In this document: positions 16,372 through 23,877 of the stretch, in pieces
How the letters are laid out: every line of letters starts with the position of its first letter
How positions within the stretch are numbered: the first letter of the stretch is position 1
NCBI GenBank assembly: GCA_035640155.1
Contig: DASQWR010000074.1
Span: 1 to 32,738 of the forward strand
Source of the DNA: JALYQB01 sp035640155
GTDB lineage: Bacteria; Actinomycetota; Actinomycetes; Mycobacteriales; Pseudonocardiaceae
DNA length: 32,738 bases
Reading direction: 5' to 3'
Position numbers and translations under genes: made by a program
Notes under the pieces: model-generated
Database searches by the model: none
Told to the model about the DNA's origin: nothing
What the model saw: only the letters and a program-made list of their open reading frames with translations

Positions 16372-16597
16372 CGGGCGTCGCGCTCGGCGCGCAGCTCCTC
16401 GGCGGTACGGACCAGACCCACCCGACCACCCGATCGGCCACCGGCGCGGCGGAGCACCTCTTCGACGGTCGGCTTGACGGCGAACTCGTCGAGCAACCGA
16501 CCAGGTACTCCTGCATCGGCAAGCCGCGCTCGGCAGCCCGCTGACGCAGCACCGCGTGTGTCGCTGCCGAGACGTGCCGCACCTGGATCACCGGCAT
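16368..16597 (-). pseudogene. vapB: frameshifted FitA/VapB-like antitoxin
   Basis: From the ATG at 16597 the frame encodes MPVIQVRHVSAATHAVLRQR and AAERGLPMQEYLVG, a ribbon-helix-helix-type antitoxin N-terminus. After that the sensible sequence LLDEFAVKPTVEEVLRRAGG...RTAEELRAERDAR is in the next frame. A one-base loss around 16500 explains the change. The second frame ends as TGA overlapping the toxin ATG. The DNA-binding half could still be made, but the toxin-binding tail would not. Confidence 0.72.
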
Positions 16598-16623
16598 GCA
16601 GTCTAGCTACATCCCGTTCTGGG

Positions 16624-16629
16624 TACGGT
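16624..16629 (+). promoter_or_regulatory. -10 hexamer for leaderless toxin-antitoxin mRNA
   Basis: TACGGT ends 7 nt before the ATG at 16637, with no ribosome site between. This argues for a leaderless transcript and supports the ATG over the GTG at 16628, which would overlap the hexamer. Confidence 0.5.
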
Positions 16630-16636
16630 GAATGGT

Positions 16637-16864
16637 ATGGCAACGAGGAAGATAACGGTGTCGCTCGACGAGACGGCGCTCTCGCTGGCGGAGCAGGCCG
16701 CAGCGCGCGATGGCCTGTCCATGTCCGCGTGGCTCTCCCGCGCAGCGCGGCGTGAGGCGGTGCGCACCGGTGCGGGTCCGGTGGTGACCAATGGTCTCGC
16801 CGATGCGCTGGCCGACGAGGCCGAGCTGATCGAGGCCGAGAGGGACATGCGTGCTGAGGGGTGA
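16637..16864 (+). CDS. mazE: antitoxin of a MazEF/PemIK-type pair
   Basis: 75 residues from the ATG at 16637. ATRKITVSLDETALSLAEQA begins like a ribbon-helix-helix repressor, with a basic helix (SAWLSRAARREAV) and an acidic tail (LADALADEAELIEAERDM) of the kind that neutralises MazF-like toxins. Such antitoxins also repress their own promoter. The gene overlaps the toxin start by 14 nt, which favours coupled translation and antitoxin excess. Family naming is by neighbour; the antitoxin itself is only moderately recognisable. Confidence 0.78.
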   Translation: MATRKITVSLDETALSLAEQAAARDGLSMSAWLSRAARREAVRTGAGPVVTNGLADALADEAELIEAERDMRAEG

Positions 16865-17147
16865 AATCTGGTCCTACATCCCGCAAGGATCTCCCCGCCA
16901 GCCCCTCGTCGTGATTGTCTCCAGCGACGGGATCAACCAGTCGGCGCGCACGTCGCTGCTCGGTGCCCCGATCTCGCCCGACGACCCGCAGGACATCCTC
17001 GCCGTGCAGATCGAGGGTCGCGGCTGGGTGTCGGCCGGCAACGTGACCCGGCTCTACCGCGGCTGGCTCCGGGAGCGCGTCGGCGAGCTCGACGCACCCA
17101 CCGCCGTACACCTCAACTCGGCGCTCCGCGCCGCGTTCGACCTCTGA
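16851..17147 (+). CDS. mazF: MazF/PemK-family toxin, likely mRNA endoribonuclease
   Basis: 98 residues from a GTG at 16851. LRGEIWSYIPQGSPRQPLVVIVSSD is the first strand pair of the MazF/PemK fold, with the RGEIW-type N-terminus. APISPDDPQDILAVQIE and the terminal TAVHLNSALRAAFDL are also typical in position. MazF toxins cut mRNA at short motifs when the antitoxin is lost. No frameshift or deletion is seen, in contrast to the neighbouring VapBC-type pair, so this pair is probably active. Confidence 0.82.
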   Translation: MLRGEIWSYIPQGSPRQPLVVIVSSDGINQSARTSLLGAPISPDDPQDILAVQIEGRGWVSAGNVTRLYRGWLRERVGELDAPTAVHLNSALRAAFDL

Positions 17148-17160
17148 GCCAGAACCTCTG

Positions 17161-17513
17161 TCACCGGTCGAACTCGAGCGCGAAGGCGAGCACCTGCAAT
17201 CCCGGCACCGGCTGCCAGTCCCGGCAGGGCAGCCGGGTGAAGCCGAGCCGGCGGTACAGCCGGTGCGCGGCGGACATGTCGGCTCGCACACGGTGACCGT
17301 GCCGAGCAACCGGTCGTCAGCGTCGACGGCGACCAGGAGTTCGGCATCCCTGGCCCGGCCCGCGGCGTCGTAGAGCACCTCGACGTAGGAGTCACCGAGG
17401 TCCAGACCGTCGGCAACGTAGGCCGACACGGTGAGTTCCCCCACCGCGTCAAGCTCCCCGGCGCGCGCCGGTCGCACCTTCACGGCACCTTCGCTCACCA
17501 CCGGCTGGATCAC
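17161..17513 (-). pseudogene. GNAT acetyltransferase with internal deletion
   Basis: The frame opens with a GTG at 17513 that overlaps the ligA stop (GTGA), so it was the distal gene of a ligA operon. VKVRPARAGELDAVGELTV and LLVAVDADDRLLGTVTVCEP match the first strands of a GNAT domain. The sequence then jumps, in another frame, to MSAAHRLYRRLGFTRLPCRDWQPV...FALEFDR, the end of a GNAT domain. The ~50 residues between, with the acetyl-CoA-binding R/QxxGxG/A motif, are missing. The protein cannot bind acetyl-CoA. Confidence 0.72.
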
Positions 17514-19630
17514 TTCGCCACCTCCCGCGCAGCCTCCGACCCGCGGGCGAGCAGCACCCGGAAGCCGTCCTCGTCGAGCACCGGCACCTTGAGCTGCACC
17601 GCCTTGTCGTACTTCGACCCCGGCGCGTCGCCCACCACCACGAATGCCGTCTTCTTCGACACCGACCCCGCCGACCGCCCCCCGCGCTCCATGATCGCCT
17701 CAGCGGCCTCGTCCCGGGAGAAGCCCTCCAGCGACCCGGTGACCACGATCGAGAGCCCCTCCAGGTTCCGTGGCACCGACTCGTCGACCGGCTCCTCCAT
17801 CCGTACCCCGGCGGCCCGCCACTTGTCGATCACCTCACGGTGCCAGCCGACGGCGAACCACTCTCGCACGGCCGCCGCGATGGTGGGCCCCACCCCGTCG
17901 ACGGCGGCGAGGCGTTCCTCGTCGGCAGCCTCGATGGCATCCATCGACCGCAGCTCCCGAGCCAGCGCCTGCGCGGCGGTCGGCCCGACGTGGCGGATCG
18001 ACAGCGCCACCAGGACGCGCCACAGTGGACGGTCCTTGACGGTCTCCAGGTTCGCGAGCAGCTTGCGCCCGTTGGCCGACAACGCACCGGCCTTCGTCCG
18101 GAACAGGTCGACCTGCAGCAGGGCGTCCTCGTCCAGCCCGAACAGGTCGCCCTCGTCGGTGACCACCCCGGCGCCCAGCAGGGCGATCGCGGCCTCGTAG
18201 CCGAGCACCTCGATGTCAAACGCACCGCGGCCGGCCACGTGGAAGATCCGCTCCCGCAGCTGCGCGGGACAGGACCGGGCGTTCGGGCAGCGGATGTCGA
18301 CGTCACCCTCGCGCTGGCGGGCCAGCCGGGTGCCGCACTCCGGGCAGTGCGTGGGCATCACGAACTCGCGCTCGTTCCCGGAGCGCGCGTCGGCCACCGG
18401 GCCGAGCACCTCCGGGATCACGTCACCCGCCTTGCGGATCGTCACGGTGTCCCCGATGAGCACACCCTTGCGCCGCACCTCGTCGGCGTTGTGCAGGGTC
18501 GCCAGCGACACCGTCGAACCGGCCACCGTCACGGGCTCCATGAACGCGAACGGCGTGACCCGCCCGGTGCGCCCGACGTTCACTCGGATGTCCAGGAGCT
18601 TGGTGATGGCCTCCTCGGGCGGGTACTTGAACGCGATCGCCCAGCGCGGCGCGCGAGAGGTGGCTCCCAGGCGGCGCTGCGCCGCCAGCTCGTCGACCTT
18701 GACCACCACACCGTCGATCTCGTACTCGAGGTCGTGGCGGTGCTCACCCCAGTACTCGATGTGCGCCACGAGCTCCTCGACGCTGCCCAGCAGCCGGGTG
18801 CGGGCGGACACCGGCAGGCCCCAGGCCCGCAGCGCCTGGTACGCCTCGGACTGCCGCGCCGGCTCGAACCCCCGCCGCTTCCCGAAGCCGTGGCAGATCA
18901 GCCGCAACGGCCGCGACGCCGAGACCCGCGGATCCTTCTGCCGCAGCGAACCGGCCGCGGAGTTGCGCGGGTTCGCAAAGGCGGGTTTGCCCGATTCCAC
19001 CAGCGCGGCGTTGAGCTCGGCGAAGTCCTGCAGCCGGAAGAACACCTCCCCTCGAACCTCGAGCAGCTCGGGCACCGGATACCCGGCGGACCCGCGCAGC
19101 CGCTCCGGGACCTCGGCCAGGGTGCGGACGTTGAGCGTGACGTCCTCGCCGCTGCGGCCGTCACCGCGGGTCAGCGCCCGGGTCAGCCGTCCGCCCTCGT
19201 AGAGCAGGTTCACCGCCAGCCCGTCGATCTTGAGCTCGGCCAGGTAGTGCGCCCCGTCGCCGATCTCGCGGGTGACCCGTCCAGCCCAGGCGCGCAGCTC
19301 GTCCATCTCAAAGGCGTTGTCCAGGCTGAGCATCCGCTCGATGTGATCGTGTGCGGTGAACTCGGTCGCGAACCCGCCGCCCACGATCTGGGTGGGCGAG
19401 TCGGGAGTCACCAGCGAGGGCCAGCGTTCCTCGAGCTCCTGCAGCTCACGCAGCAGCCGGTCGAACTCGGCGTCGGAGACGGTAGGCGAGTCCAGCACGT
19501 AGTAGCGGAACTGGTGCCCGCGTACGGTCTCGGCCAGCGCGGCGTGCTCGGCACGCACGTTTGGAAGTGGCTGCGCCCCGGGATCCTGGCGCGCCGGATC
19601 GTCCGGTAGCTCGGTCCCGGTGCTCGTCAC
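17510..19630 (-). CDS. ligA: NAD-dependent DNA ligase
   Basis: 706 residues from a GTG at 19630, normal for LigA. It joins nicks in replication and repair, using NAD as adenylate donor. In order: domain Ia (FRYYVLDSPTVSDAEFD) that contacts NAD; the adenylation domain with active-site K134 in AELKIDGLAVNLLYEGG and YEIDGVVVKVD; the OB fold (RTGRVTPFAFMEPV); a four-cysteine zinc finger (CPECG...RCPNARSC); the helix-hairpin-helix domain (RHVGPTAAQAL, VDGVGPTIAAAV); and a C-terminal BRCT domain (GLSIVVTGSLEGFSRDEAAEAI). All key motifs are intact. Confidence 0.98.
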   Translation of the reverse strand: MTSTGTELPDDPARQDPGAQPLPNVRAEHAALAETVRGHQFRYYVLDSPTVSDAEFDRLLRELQELEERWPSLVTPDSPTQIVGGGFATEFTAHDHIERMLSLDNAFEMDELRAWAGRVTREIGDGAHYLAELKIDGLAVNLLYEGGRLTRALTRGDGRSGEDVTLNVRTLAEVPERLRGSAGYPVPELLEVRGEVFFRLQDFAELNAALVESGKPAFANPRNSAAGSLRQKDPRVSASRPLRLICHGFGKRRGFEPARQSEAYQALRAWGLPVSARTRLLGSVEELVAHIEYWGEHRHDLEYEIDGVVVKVDELAAQRRLGATSRAPRWAIAFKYPPEEAITKLLDIRVNVGRTGRVTPFAFMEPVTVAGSTVSLATLHNADEVRRKGVLIGDTVTIRKAGDVIPEVLGPVADARSGNEREFVMPTHCPECGTRLARQREGDVDIRCPNARSCPAQLRERIFHVAGRGAFDIEVLGYEAAIALLGAGVVTDEGDLFGLDEDALLQVDLFRTKAGALSANGRKLLANLETVKDRPLWRVLVALSIRHVGPTAAQALARELRSMDAIEAADEERLAAVDGVGPTIAAAVREWFAVGWHREVIDKWRAAGVRMEEPVDESVPRNLEGLSIVVTGSLEGFSRDEAAEAIMERGGRSAGSVSKKTAFVVVGDAPGSKYDKAVQLKVPVLDEDGFRVLLARGSEAAREVAK

Positions 19631-19918
19631 CGTCCGAGGTTATCTCCGCCCCCCGACAGCGATCGGTGCACTCATGGCCGCGCCCCAACTCACGGCCTTG
19701 CCGGGGCCTGCCCGTTGGACGCGGCACTGGTCACGATCGACCTGGCTCTGCGCCAGATGGAGACCTGAGGAAGACCTACGGACCGCCGTCCATGTCGAGG
19801 AGGTAGCAAAGGGAGTCCCCTCGGGCAGGTCGCCCACCACCCGCGGCGTCTCCGGGTCCGACAGCAGGTGCCCGGGGACGGCGAACTTCCGCTCGAGGAG
19901 CTGACGGCCGAGGCGTGA
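19631..19918. other. gene-free stretch upstream of ligA
   Basis: About 290 bp with no convincing gene. It should hold the ligA promoter, but no clean -10/-35 pair is visible. Short open stretches on both strands have an odd, broken texture (on the plus strand LDAALVTIDLALRQMET then, frameshifted, VRQQVPGDGELPLEELTAEA). This may be an older gene remnant that I cannot identify. Confidence 0.4.
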
Positions 19919-20315
19919 TCATCCGCCGGCCCGGTGCCGCGTCAGTTGCGTAGCCCGCTTGCACGTGCCCGGTTCCTCGTTGCGGATCAGCGCCACACAG
20001 CACAGCCCTGGACGGGGATCGAGCACCGGCCGCAGCGTGTTATTGGGCGAGGCGGCCGCCTGCTCCACAGGGCGAGGTTCATGCCGCAGACGGTCTGGCG
20101 GTGGGCGTCGGCCAGGCGGTCAAACGGGCAGTTCCGCAGCCGGATGACACCATCTTCGCTTCGAAGGGCTCGTAGCCCCGCTCGGTGAGAACCTGTTCCA
20201 GGACGGCCACCCGCTGGGCCTCACCCCGGCCGGCCAGGCGACGTTCGACCTCGGCGGCGACGTCGGAGCCGAAGCCCTGAGCCGACTCGTGGAGCGCCGC
20301 CTTGGCCCGTCCATT
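19919..20315 (-). pseudogene. remnant of a SufR/COG2345-like transcriptional regulator
   Basis: Three minus-strand frames must be stitched. KAALHESAQGFGSDVAAEV then RLAGRGEAQRVAVLEQVLTE and RGYEPFEAKMV lead to LRNCPFDRLADAHRQTVCGM, and after a further frameshift to LRPVLDPRPGLCCVALIRNE. The pattern GYEP...NCPF...H...VCGMN...PxPGLCC is the C-terminal half of COG2345/SufR-like regulators, whose cysteines can bind an iron-sulfur cluster. The helix-turn-helix N-terminal half is not seen. With at least two frameshifts and no start, it is dead. Confidence 0.65.
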
Positions 20316-20335
20316 CTAAAACAATTGCTACTGAT

Positions 20336-20600
20336 TTAGACCCCTCGCGTGTTCTCCGTCGACGTCGCCGGACGGATCCCGCGCCAGCCGATCGTGTCGC
20401 TCCCGACCAGAGCCTCAACGTAGAGGACATCGGAGTAGGCGGCGTTCTTCGTCCCCGTCGAGGCCACAGGAGGCGCTGGGGCTGGGCGCCGGACCAGCGC
20501 TGGCGTTCCCACCCCGCGGGTTGCTCAGAAGTTGTCTGAAGCGACTGGTAGGCCACCTTGGCGTTGGCGATTCGCCACCCGACACCGTTTATAGTCAATG
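20336..20600 (-). pseudogene. tal: C-terminal fragment of transaldolase
   Basis: On the minus strand ANAKVAYQSLQ and GAQPQRLLW are followed, after a frameshift near 20470, by STGTKNAAYSDVLYVEALVG. These match the region near the end of transaldolase (KLAYQ...PQRLLWASTSTKNPAY.D..YVEELIGP). After SDTIG the similarity ends and the frame stops at 20336. The first two-thirds, including the Schiff-base lysine, are missing. AT-rich DNA follows at 20310-20340 (TCTAAAACAATTGCTACTGA), unlike the rest of the window. Confidence 0.65.
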
Positions 20601-20652
20601 TTCGTATGTGATAGAAGGCGTACGTTTCTGGTGCCGAGATCGAGGGATCGCC

Positions 20653-21345
20653 GTGCAATCTTGTGAACCACCGCACGGTCCGCTGCGCCCCGGCTGCGAC
20701 TGGTCGACCGCCCGGCACCCGAACGCCGGCCGGCCGAGCGCGGGACGTCCGGGACCGGCTCCGTGGCCGTGTGGACTCCCGCCCCGCAACGAGGCGGCGA
20801 CCGTGGGCACCGTCGTGACGACGGTGGCCGGTCTGATCGACGCCGGCGGGGTGGACGAGCTGGTCGTGGTCGACGACGGCTCGACCAACGGCACCGCCGC
20901 TGTCGCCGCCGCCGTCGGGGCCCGCGTGGTCGCCAGCCGGCGGGCCAAGAAGGGCCAGGCGCTGCGGGAGGCGGTTGGGGCGACCACCGCCGAGATGCTC
21001 GTCTTCCTCGATGCCGCCGTCGTGAACTTCACACCCCGCTACGTCACCGCCCTCACCTCGGCGCTCGGCGCAGATCCCGGTCTCAAGCTAGCGAAGGCAA
21101 CCTACGGACAGCCGCTGCACGGACGGCCCGGCGAGGGCTACCGCATCAAGATCGGGATGCTCGTCGACACTTACCTGGCCTACGGCCGAAGCGCCGTCGC
21201 CGAGGTCGACGTCGGAGGCGAGCGGGTCCATCGCAACCGTCCCCTCCACGAGCTCACGGTCCACGCCCGGGACGTGCGGGGGGCCGTGCTGGCCCGCACC
21301 GGGATTGCCGTCCCGGTACTGGTGAACCTGCCCGCCCTGTCATGA
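20653..21345 (+). pseudogene. gpgS: glucosyl-3-phosphoglycerate synthase with internal deletion
   Basis: From ~20780, LPPRNEAATVGTVVTTVAGL, DELVVVDDGSTNGTAAV and KKGQALREAVGATTAEMLVF follow GpgS, which starts methylglucose lipopolysaccharide/glucosylglycerate synthesis. The N-terminal part appears frameshifted near 20775. The metal-binding D-x-D is changed: FLDAAVVNF instead of FLDADVVNF. After QPLHGRPGEG the protein jumps to YRIKIGMLVDTY, missing about 60 residues (the GGRVTEL to YGVEI region, including the LSGEYA acceptor/glycosyl site). The end, HRNRPLHEL, is intact. The stop overlaps the ATG of the next gene, in keeping with the folP2-gpgS association in mycobacteria. The start coordinate is approximate. 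Confidence 0.72.
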
Positions 21346-22259
21346 GCGAAATCGCCCTCCGGCTGCGGGACGTCACGCTCACCCTCCGCCGGGGGGCACC
21401 GCTCGTGATGGGCGTCGTCAACGCCAGCCCCGAATCGTTCTCCGACGGACCGGAGGTGGCCACCCTCGACCGGCAGCTGGCCCGGGCCCTGGCGCTCGTC
21501 GACGCCGGTGCCGACATCCTCGACGTCGGGGGCGAATCGGGCGTGACCAACCGGCCGCCCATCAGCCCCGAGGCGGAGATCGGGCGCATCCTCCCGCTGG
21601 TCACTGAGCTAGTCGGCGCCGGCCACCTCGTCTCGGTCGACACCTGGAAGCCCCCGGTAGCCCGGGCCGCGCTCGACGCCGGCGCCCATCTGATCAACGA
21701 CATGAGCGGGCTACGGGACCCGGCCATCGCCGAGCATTGCGCCCACGCCGGAGCCGGTCTCGTCATCATGCACACCCGAGCCGCCCCCAAGGTCAAGGCC
21801 TACCCGGCCTACGACGACGTCGTGGCCGACGTCCGCCGCTTCCTCGAGGAGAAGATCGACCTCGCCGCGGCCCGGGGGGTCCGGCCCGCACAGGTGGTGA
21901 TCGACCCCGGCTCCGACTTCGCCAAGACCCCACGCCAGACGGTAGAGGTCCTGCGGCGCCTGCCGGAGCTCGCCGGGCTCGGGCGCCCGATCCTCCTCGC
22001 CGTCTCGCGCAAGGACTTCATCGGGGCACTGACGGCCCGGAGGCCGGCAGCCCGCCTGGCCGGGACCCTGGCCGCCATCGGCGAGGGAATCGACGCCGGT
22101 GCCGCCATCCTGCGCGTCCACGACGTGGCCGAGGTCACCGATTTCCTGGCGGTCCGCCGTGCGCTCCGGGGTGAGACGGAGGTTCCGCCGGACCTCCACC
22201 TTCCCGAGGCGCTCCGGCGCGAGCCGGAGCGCCTCGGGACCGCCGGCCCCTCCGGCTGA
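21342..22259 (+). CDS. folP: dihydropteroate synthase family protein
   Basis: 305 residues from the ATG at 21342, which overlaps the gpgS stop (ATGA). It is a TIM-barrel pterin-binding protein: VMGVVNASPESFSDG, GADILDVGGESG, SVDTWKPPVARAAL, HLINDMSG, VIDPGSDFAKT, LAVSRKDFIG and AAILRVHDVAEV. DHPS condenses p-aminobenzoate with the pterin pyrophosphate in folate synthesis. DPGSDF replaces the usual DPGFGF, a change also seen around this loop in the mycobacterial FolP2 paralogue, which is not thought to act as the main DHPS. Key SRK and RVHD residues remain. Assignment to FolP1- or FolP2-like function is open; adjacency to gpgS favours FolP2. Confidence 0.85.
   Translation: MSEIALRLRDVTLTLRRGAPLVMGVVNASPESFSDGPEVATLDRQLARALALVDAGADILDVGGESGVTNRPPISPEAEIGRILPLVTELVGAGHLVSVDTWKPPVARAALDAGAHLINDMSGLRDPAIAEHCAHAGAGLVIMHTRAAPKVKAYPAYDDVVADVRRFLEEKIDLAAARGVRPAQVVIDPGSDFAKTPRQTVEVLRRLPELAGLGRPILLAVSRKDFIGALTARRPAARLAGTLAAIGEGIDAGAAILRVHDVAEVTDFLAVRRALRGETEVPPDLHLPEALRREPERLGTAGPSG
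22203..22238 (+). terminator. 16-bp perfect stem-loop within the last codons of folP
   Basis: CCCGAGGCGCTCCGGC (22203-22218), loop GCGA, and GCCGGAGCGCCTCGGG (22223-22238) form a perfect hairpin. It lies inside the coding frame, encoding PEALRREPERLG, 18 bp before the stop. There is no T-run after it, as is common for actinobacterial hairpin terminators. It could end the transcript, protect the 3' end, or pause translation. Confidence 0.6.
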
Positions 22260-22433
22260 CGCTGGCTTCGGGGGACACACGTCCCTAACGTGGCCGTGAA
22301 GCAGGTGGCCGATGGCCCCGAAACATGGCCGAAGTTGAGCTCGTCGCCGTCCTCTTCCGACCTCGTCGGCGTGACGGCGACGGCGACGGCGGAACGCGGG
22401 TGCTGTGACGCTGGTCGCACCGCCATGCCGGCC

Positions 22434-22451
22434 CCTGACAGCGGTGTCAGG
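22434..22451. promoter_or_regulatory. perfect dyad upstream of panB
   Basis: CCTGACA-GCGG-TGTCAGG is a perfect inverted repeat, centred about 80 bp upstream of the panB ATG. It has the form of a transcription-factor operator, for example of MerR-type regulators that bind TGACA..TGTCA dyads. No regulator gene is adjacent. The surrounding 260 bp between folP and panB has no gene but contains a short GACGGC trinucleotide-like tract at 22374-22391. Confidence 0.5.
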
Positions 22452-22522
22452 CTTGAGTCGATCAGCCATCCGCACGACCCGGGGACCCACGAGATCAGGG
22501 CCTCGAGGGAGGACGGTCAACG

Positions 22523-23383
22523 ATGACCGCTGCTGTCGAACCCACCCTGTACGGTGCTCCACCGACCGGTGATCACCCCGTCAGGCGCGTCACCATTCTC
22601 GACCTCGTCGCCGCGAAGCGCCGCGGCGAGCGCTGGCCGATGCTCACCGCCTACGACTACTCCACCGCCGCGCTGCTCGACTCCGCCGGAATCCCGGTGC
22701 TGCTCGTCGGCGACTCGGCCGCCAACGTCGTCTACGGCTACGACACCACGGTGCCGGTGACCGTCGACGAGCTGGTGCCGCTGGTCCGCGGCGTCGTCAA
22801 GGGCACCCGGCGCGCCCTCGTCGTGGCGGACCTGCCGTTCGGCTCCTTCCAGTCCTCGCCCGCCCAGGCACTGGAGACCGCGATCCGGTTCCTCAAGGAG
22901 TCCGGTGCGCACGCCGTCAAGCTCGAGGGCGGCCGTCGGGTGTTCCCCCAGGTCGAGGCCCTGGTCGAGGCCGGTGTCCCGGTGATGGCGCACCTCGGGT
23001 TGACCCCGCAGTCGGTGCACGCGATGGGCGGCTACAAGGTGCAGGGACGGGGCGAGGACGGGGAACGCCTTCTCGCCGACGCCAAGGCCCTGGAGGCCGC
23101 CGGAGTGTTCTCGATCGTGCTCGAGGTGGTGCCCGCCGAGCTCGCTGCCCGTGTCACGGCGGCGACGAGCGTACCCACCATCGGCATCGGCGCTGGACCG
23201 GACTGCGACGCGCAGGTGCTGGTGTGGCAGGACATGGCCGCTTTCCGCGCTCCCGGTGGCCGTGCTCCGAAGTTCGTCAAGACCTACGCCAGGCTCGGCG
23301 ACGGCCTGCGCGACGCTGCCATCGCCTTCGCCGAGGAGGTCCGCTCGGGTAGCTACCCGAGTCCCGAGCACACCTACCGTTAG
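22523..23383 (+). CDS. panB: 3-methyl-2-oxobutanoate hydroxymethyltransferase
   Basis: 286 residues from the ATG at 22523, with GGGAGGA about 9 nt upstream. PanB transfers a hydroxymethyl group from methylene-tetrahydrofolate to ketoisovalerate, the first committed step of pantothenate synthesis. Visible: LTAYDYSTAALLDSAGI, VLLVGDSAANVVYGYDTT (Mg-binding), ADLPFGSFQSSPAQAL, AVKLEGG, MAHLGLTPQSVHAMGGYKVQGR and IGIGAGPDCDAQVLVWQDM. It uses a folate cofactor, so neighbouring folP and ilvD (ketoisovalerate supply) are metabolically linked, although no operon joins them. The length and all motifs are normal. Confidence 0.96.
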   Translation: MTAAVEPTLYGAPPTGDHPVRRVTILDLVAAKRRGERWPMLTAYDYSTAALLDSAGIPVLLVGDSAANVVYGYDTTVPVTVDELVPLVRGVVKGTRRALVVADLPFGSFQSSPAQALETAIRFLKESGAHAVKLEGGRRVFPQVEALVEAGVPVMAHLGLTPQSVHAMGGYKVQGRGEDGERLLADAKALEAAGVFSIVLEVVPAELAARVTAATSVPTIGIGAGPDCDAQVLVWQDMAAFRAPGGRAPKFVKTYARLGDGLRDAAIAFAEEVRSGSYPSPEHTYR

Positions 23384-23426
23384 TGCCGGTCTCCGGCCGA
23401 CTGAGCCTGCCGGTGGGTCCGCCCGG

Positions 23427-23855
23427 TCAGGTCTGCGGCGGTGGTGGGGGTGTGCGCGGGATCGGGTCCAGGCACGACACCAGCACCTGCTCGGACTCCG
23501 GGGCGGGCACCGGGAACCCGTCCCGGCGGGTGTAGACGAACTCACCGGACCCGTCGATCTCCACAAGGTAGCCAGCCTCCGCGAGCTGGCTCTCGTCGAG
23601 GTCGACCAGGCGCTCGGAGCGGCTGGGGATCACCCGGTACACCGGCCACGGCAGGTGCCCGTACGCCCGGTGCAGCTCGCCGAGCAGGTACGCCATCTGC
23701 CGCTGCCACGGCAGCGGCATCGCCTCGGCGAGCGACCGGGGCAGCACCACGTAGCCGTCGTCCACGCCGAGGTGGACCCGGTCGAGGTGATCGTGCAGCG
23801 GGGTCACCGAGGCCGGCGGTCCTGCCGGTCTCGGGATCGGATCCGATGCGTACAT
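23427..23855 (-). CDS. hypothetical protein, last gene of the T4SS-like operon
   Basis: 142 residues from an ATG at 23855, 22 bp after the stop of the VirB8-like gene, so it is probably co-transcribed. The protein is soluble-looking: LHDHLDRVHLGVDDGYVVLPRSLAEAMPLPWQRQMAYLLGELHRAYG, then VYRVIPSRSERLVDLDESQLAEAGYLVEIDGSGEFVYTRRDG, ending in a proline run. I do not recognise a family. Its position in the operon suggests a role with the secretion apparatus, or an unrelated passenger gene. Confidence 0.7.
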   Translation of the reverse strand: MYASDPIPRPAGPPASVTPLHDHLDRVHLGVDDGYVVLPRSLAEAMPLPWQRQMAYLLGELHRAYGHLPWPVYRVIPSRSERLVDLDESQLAEAGYLVEIDGSGEFVYTRRDGFPVPAPESEQVLVSCLDPIPRTPPPPPQT

Positions 23856-23877
23856 GCGCCCGCCTCCTGACGTCCTG

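Noticed and set aside
16628..16636. GTG at 16628 as start of the MazE-like antitoxin
   Set aside because: It overlaps the TACGGT hexamer; the ATG at 16637 is placed correctly for a leaderless message.
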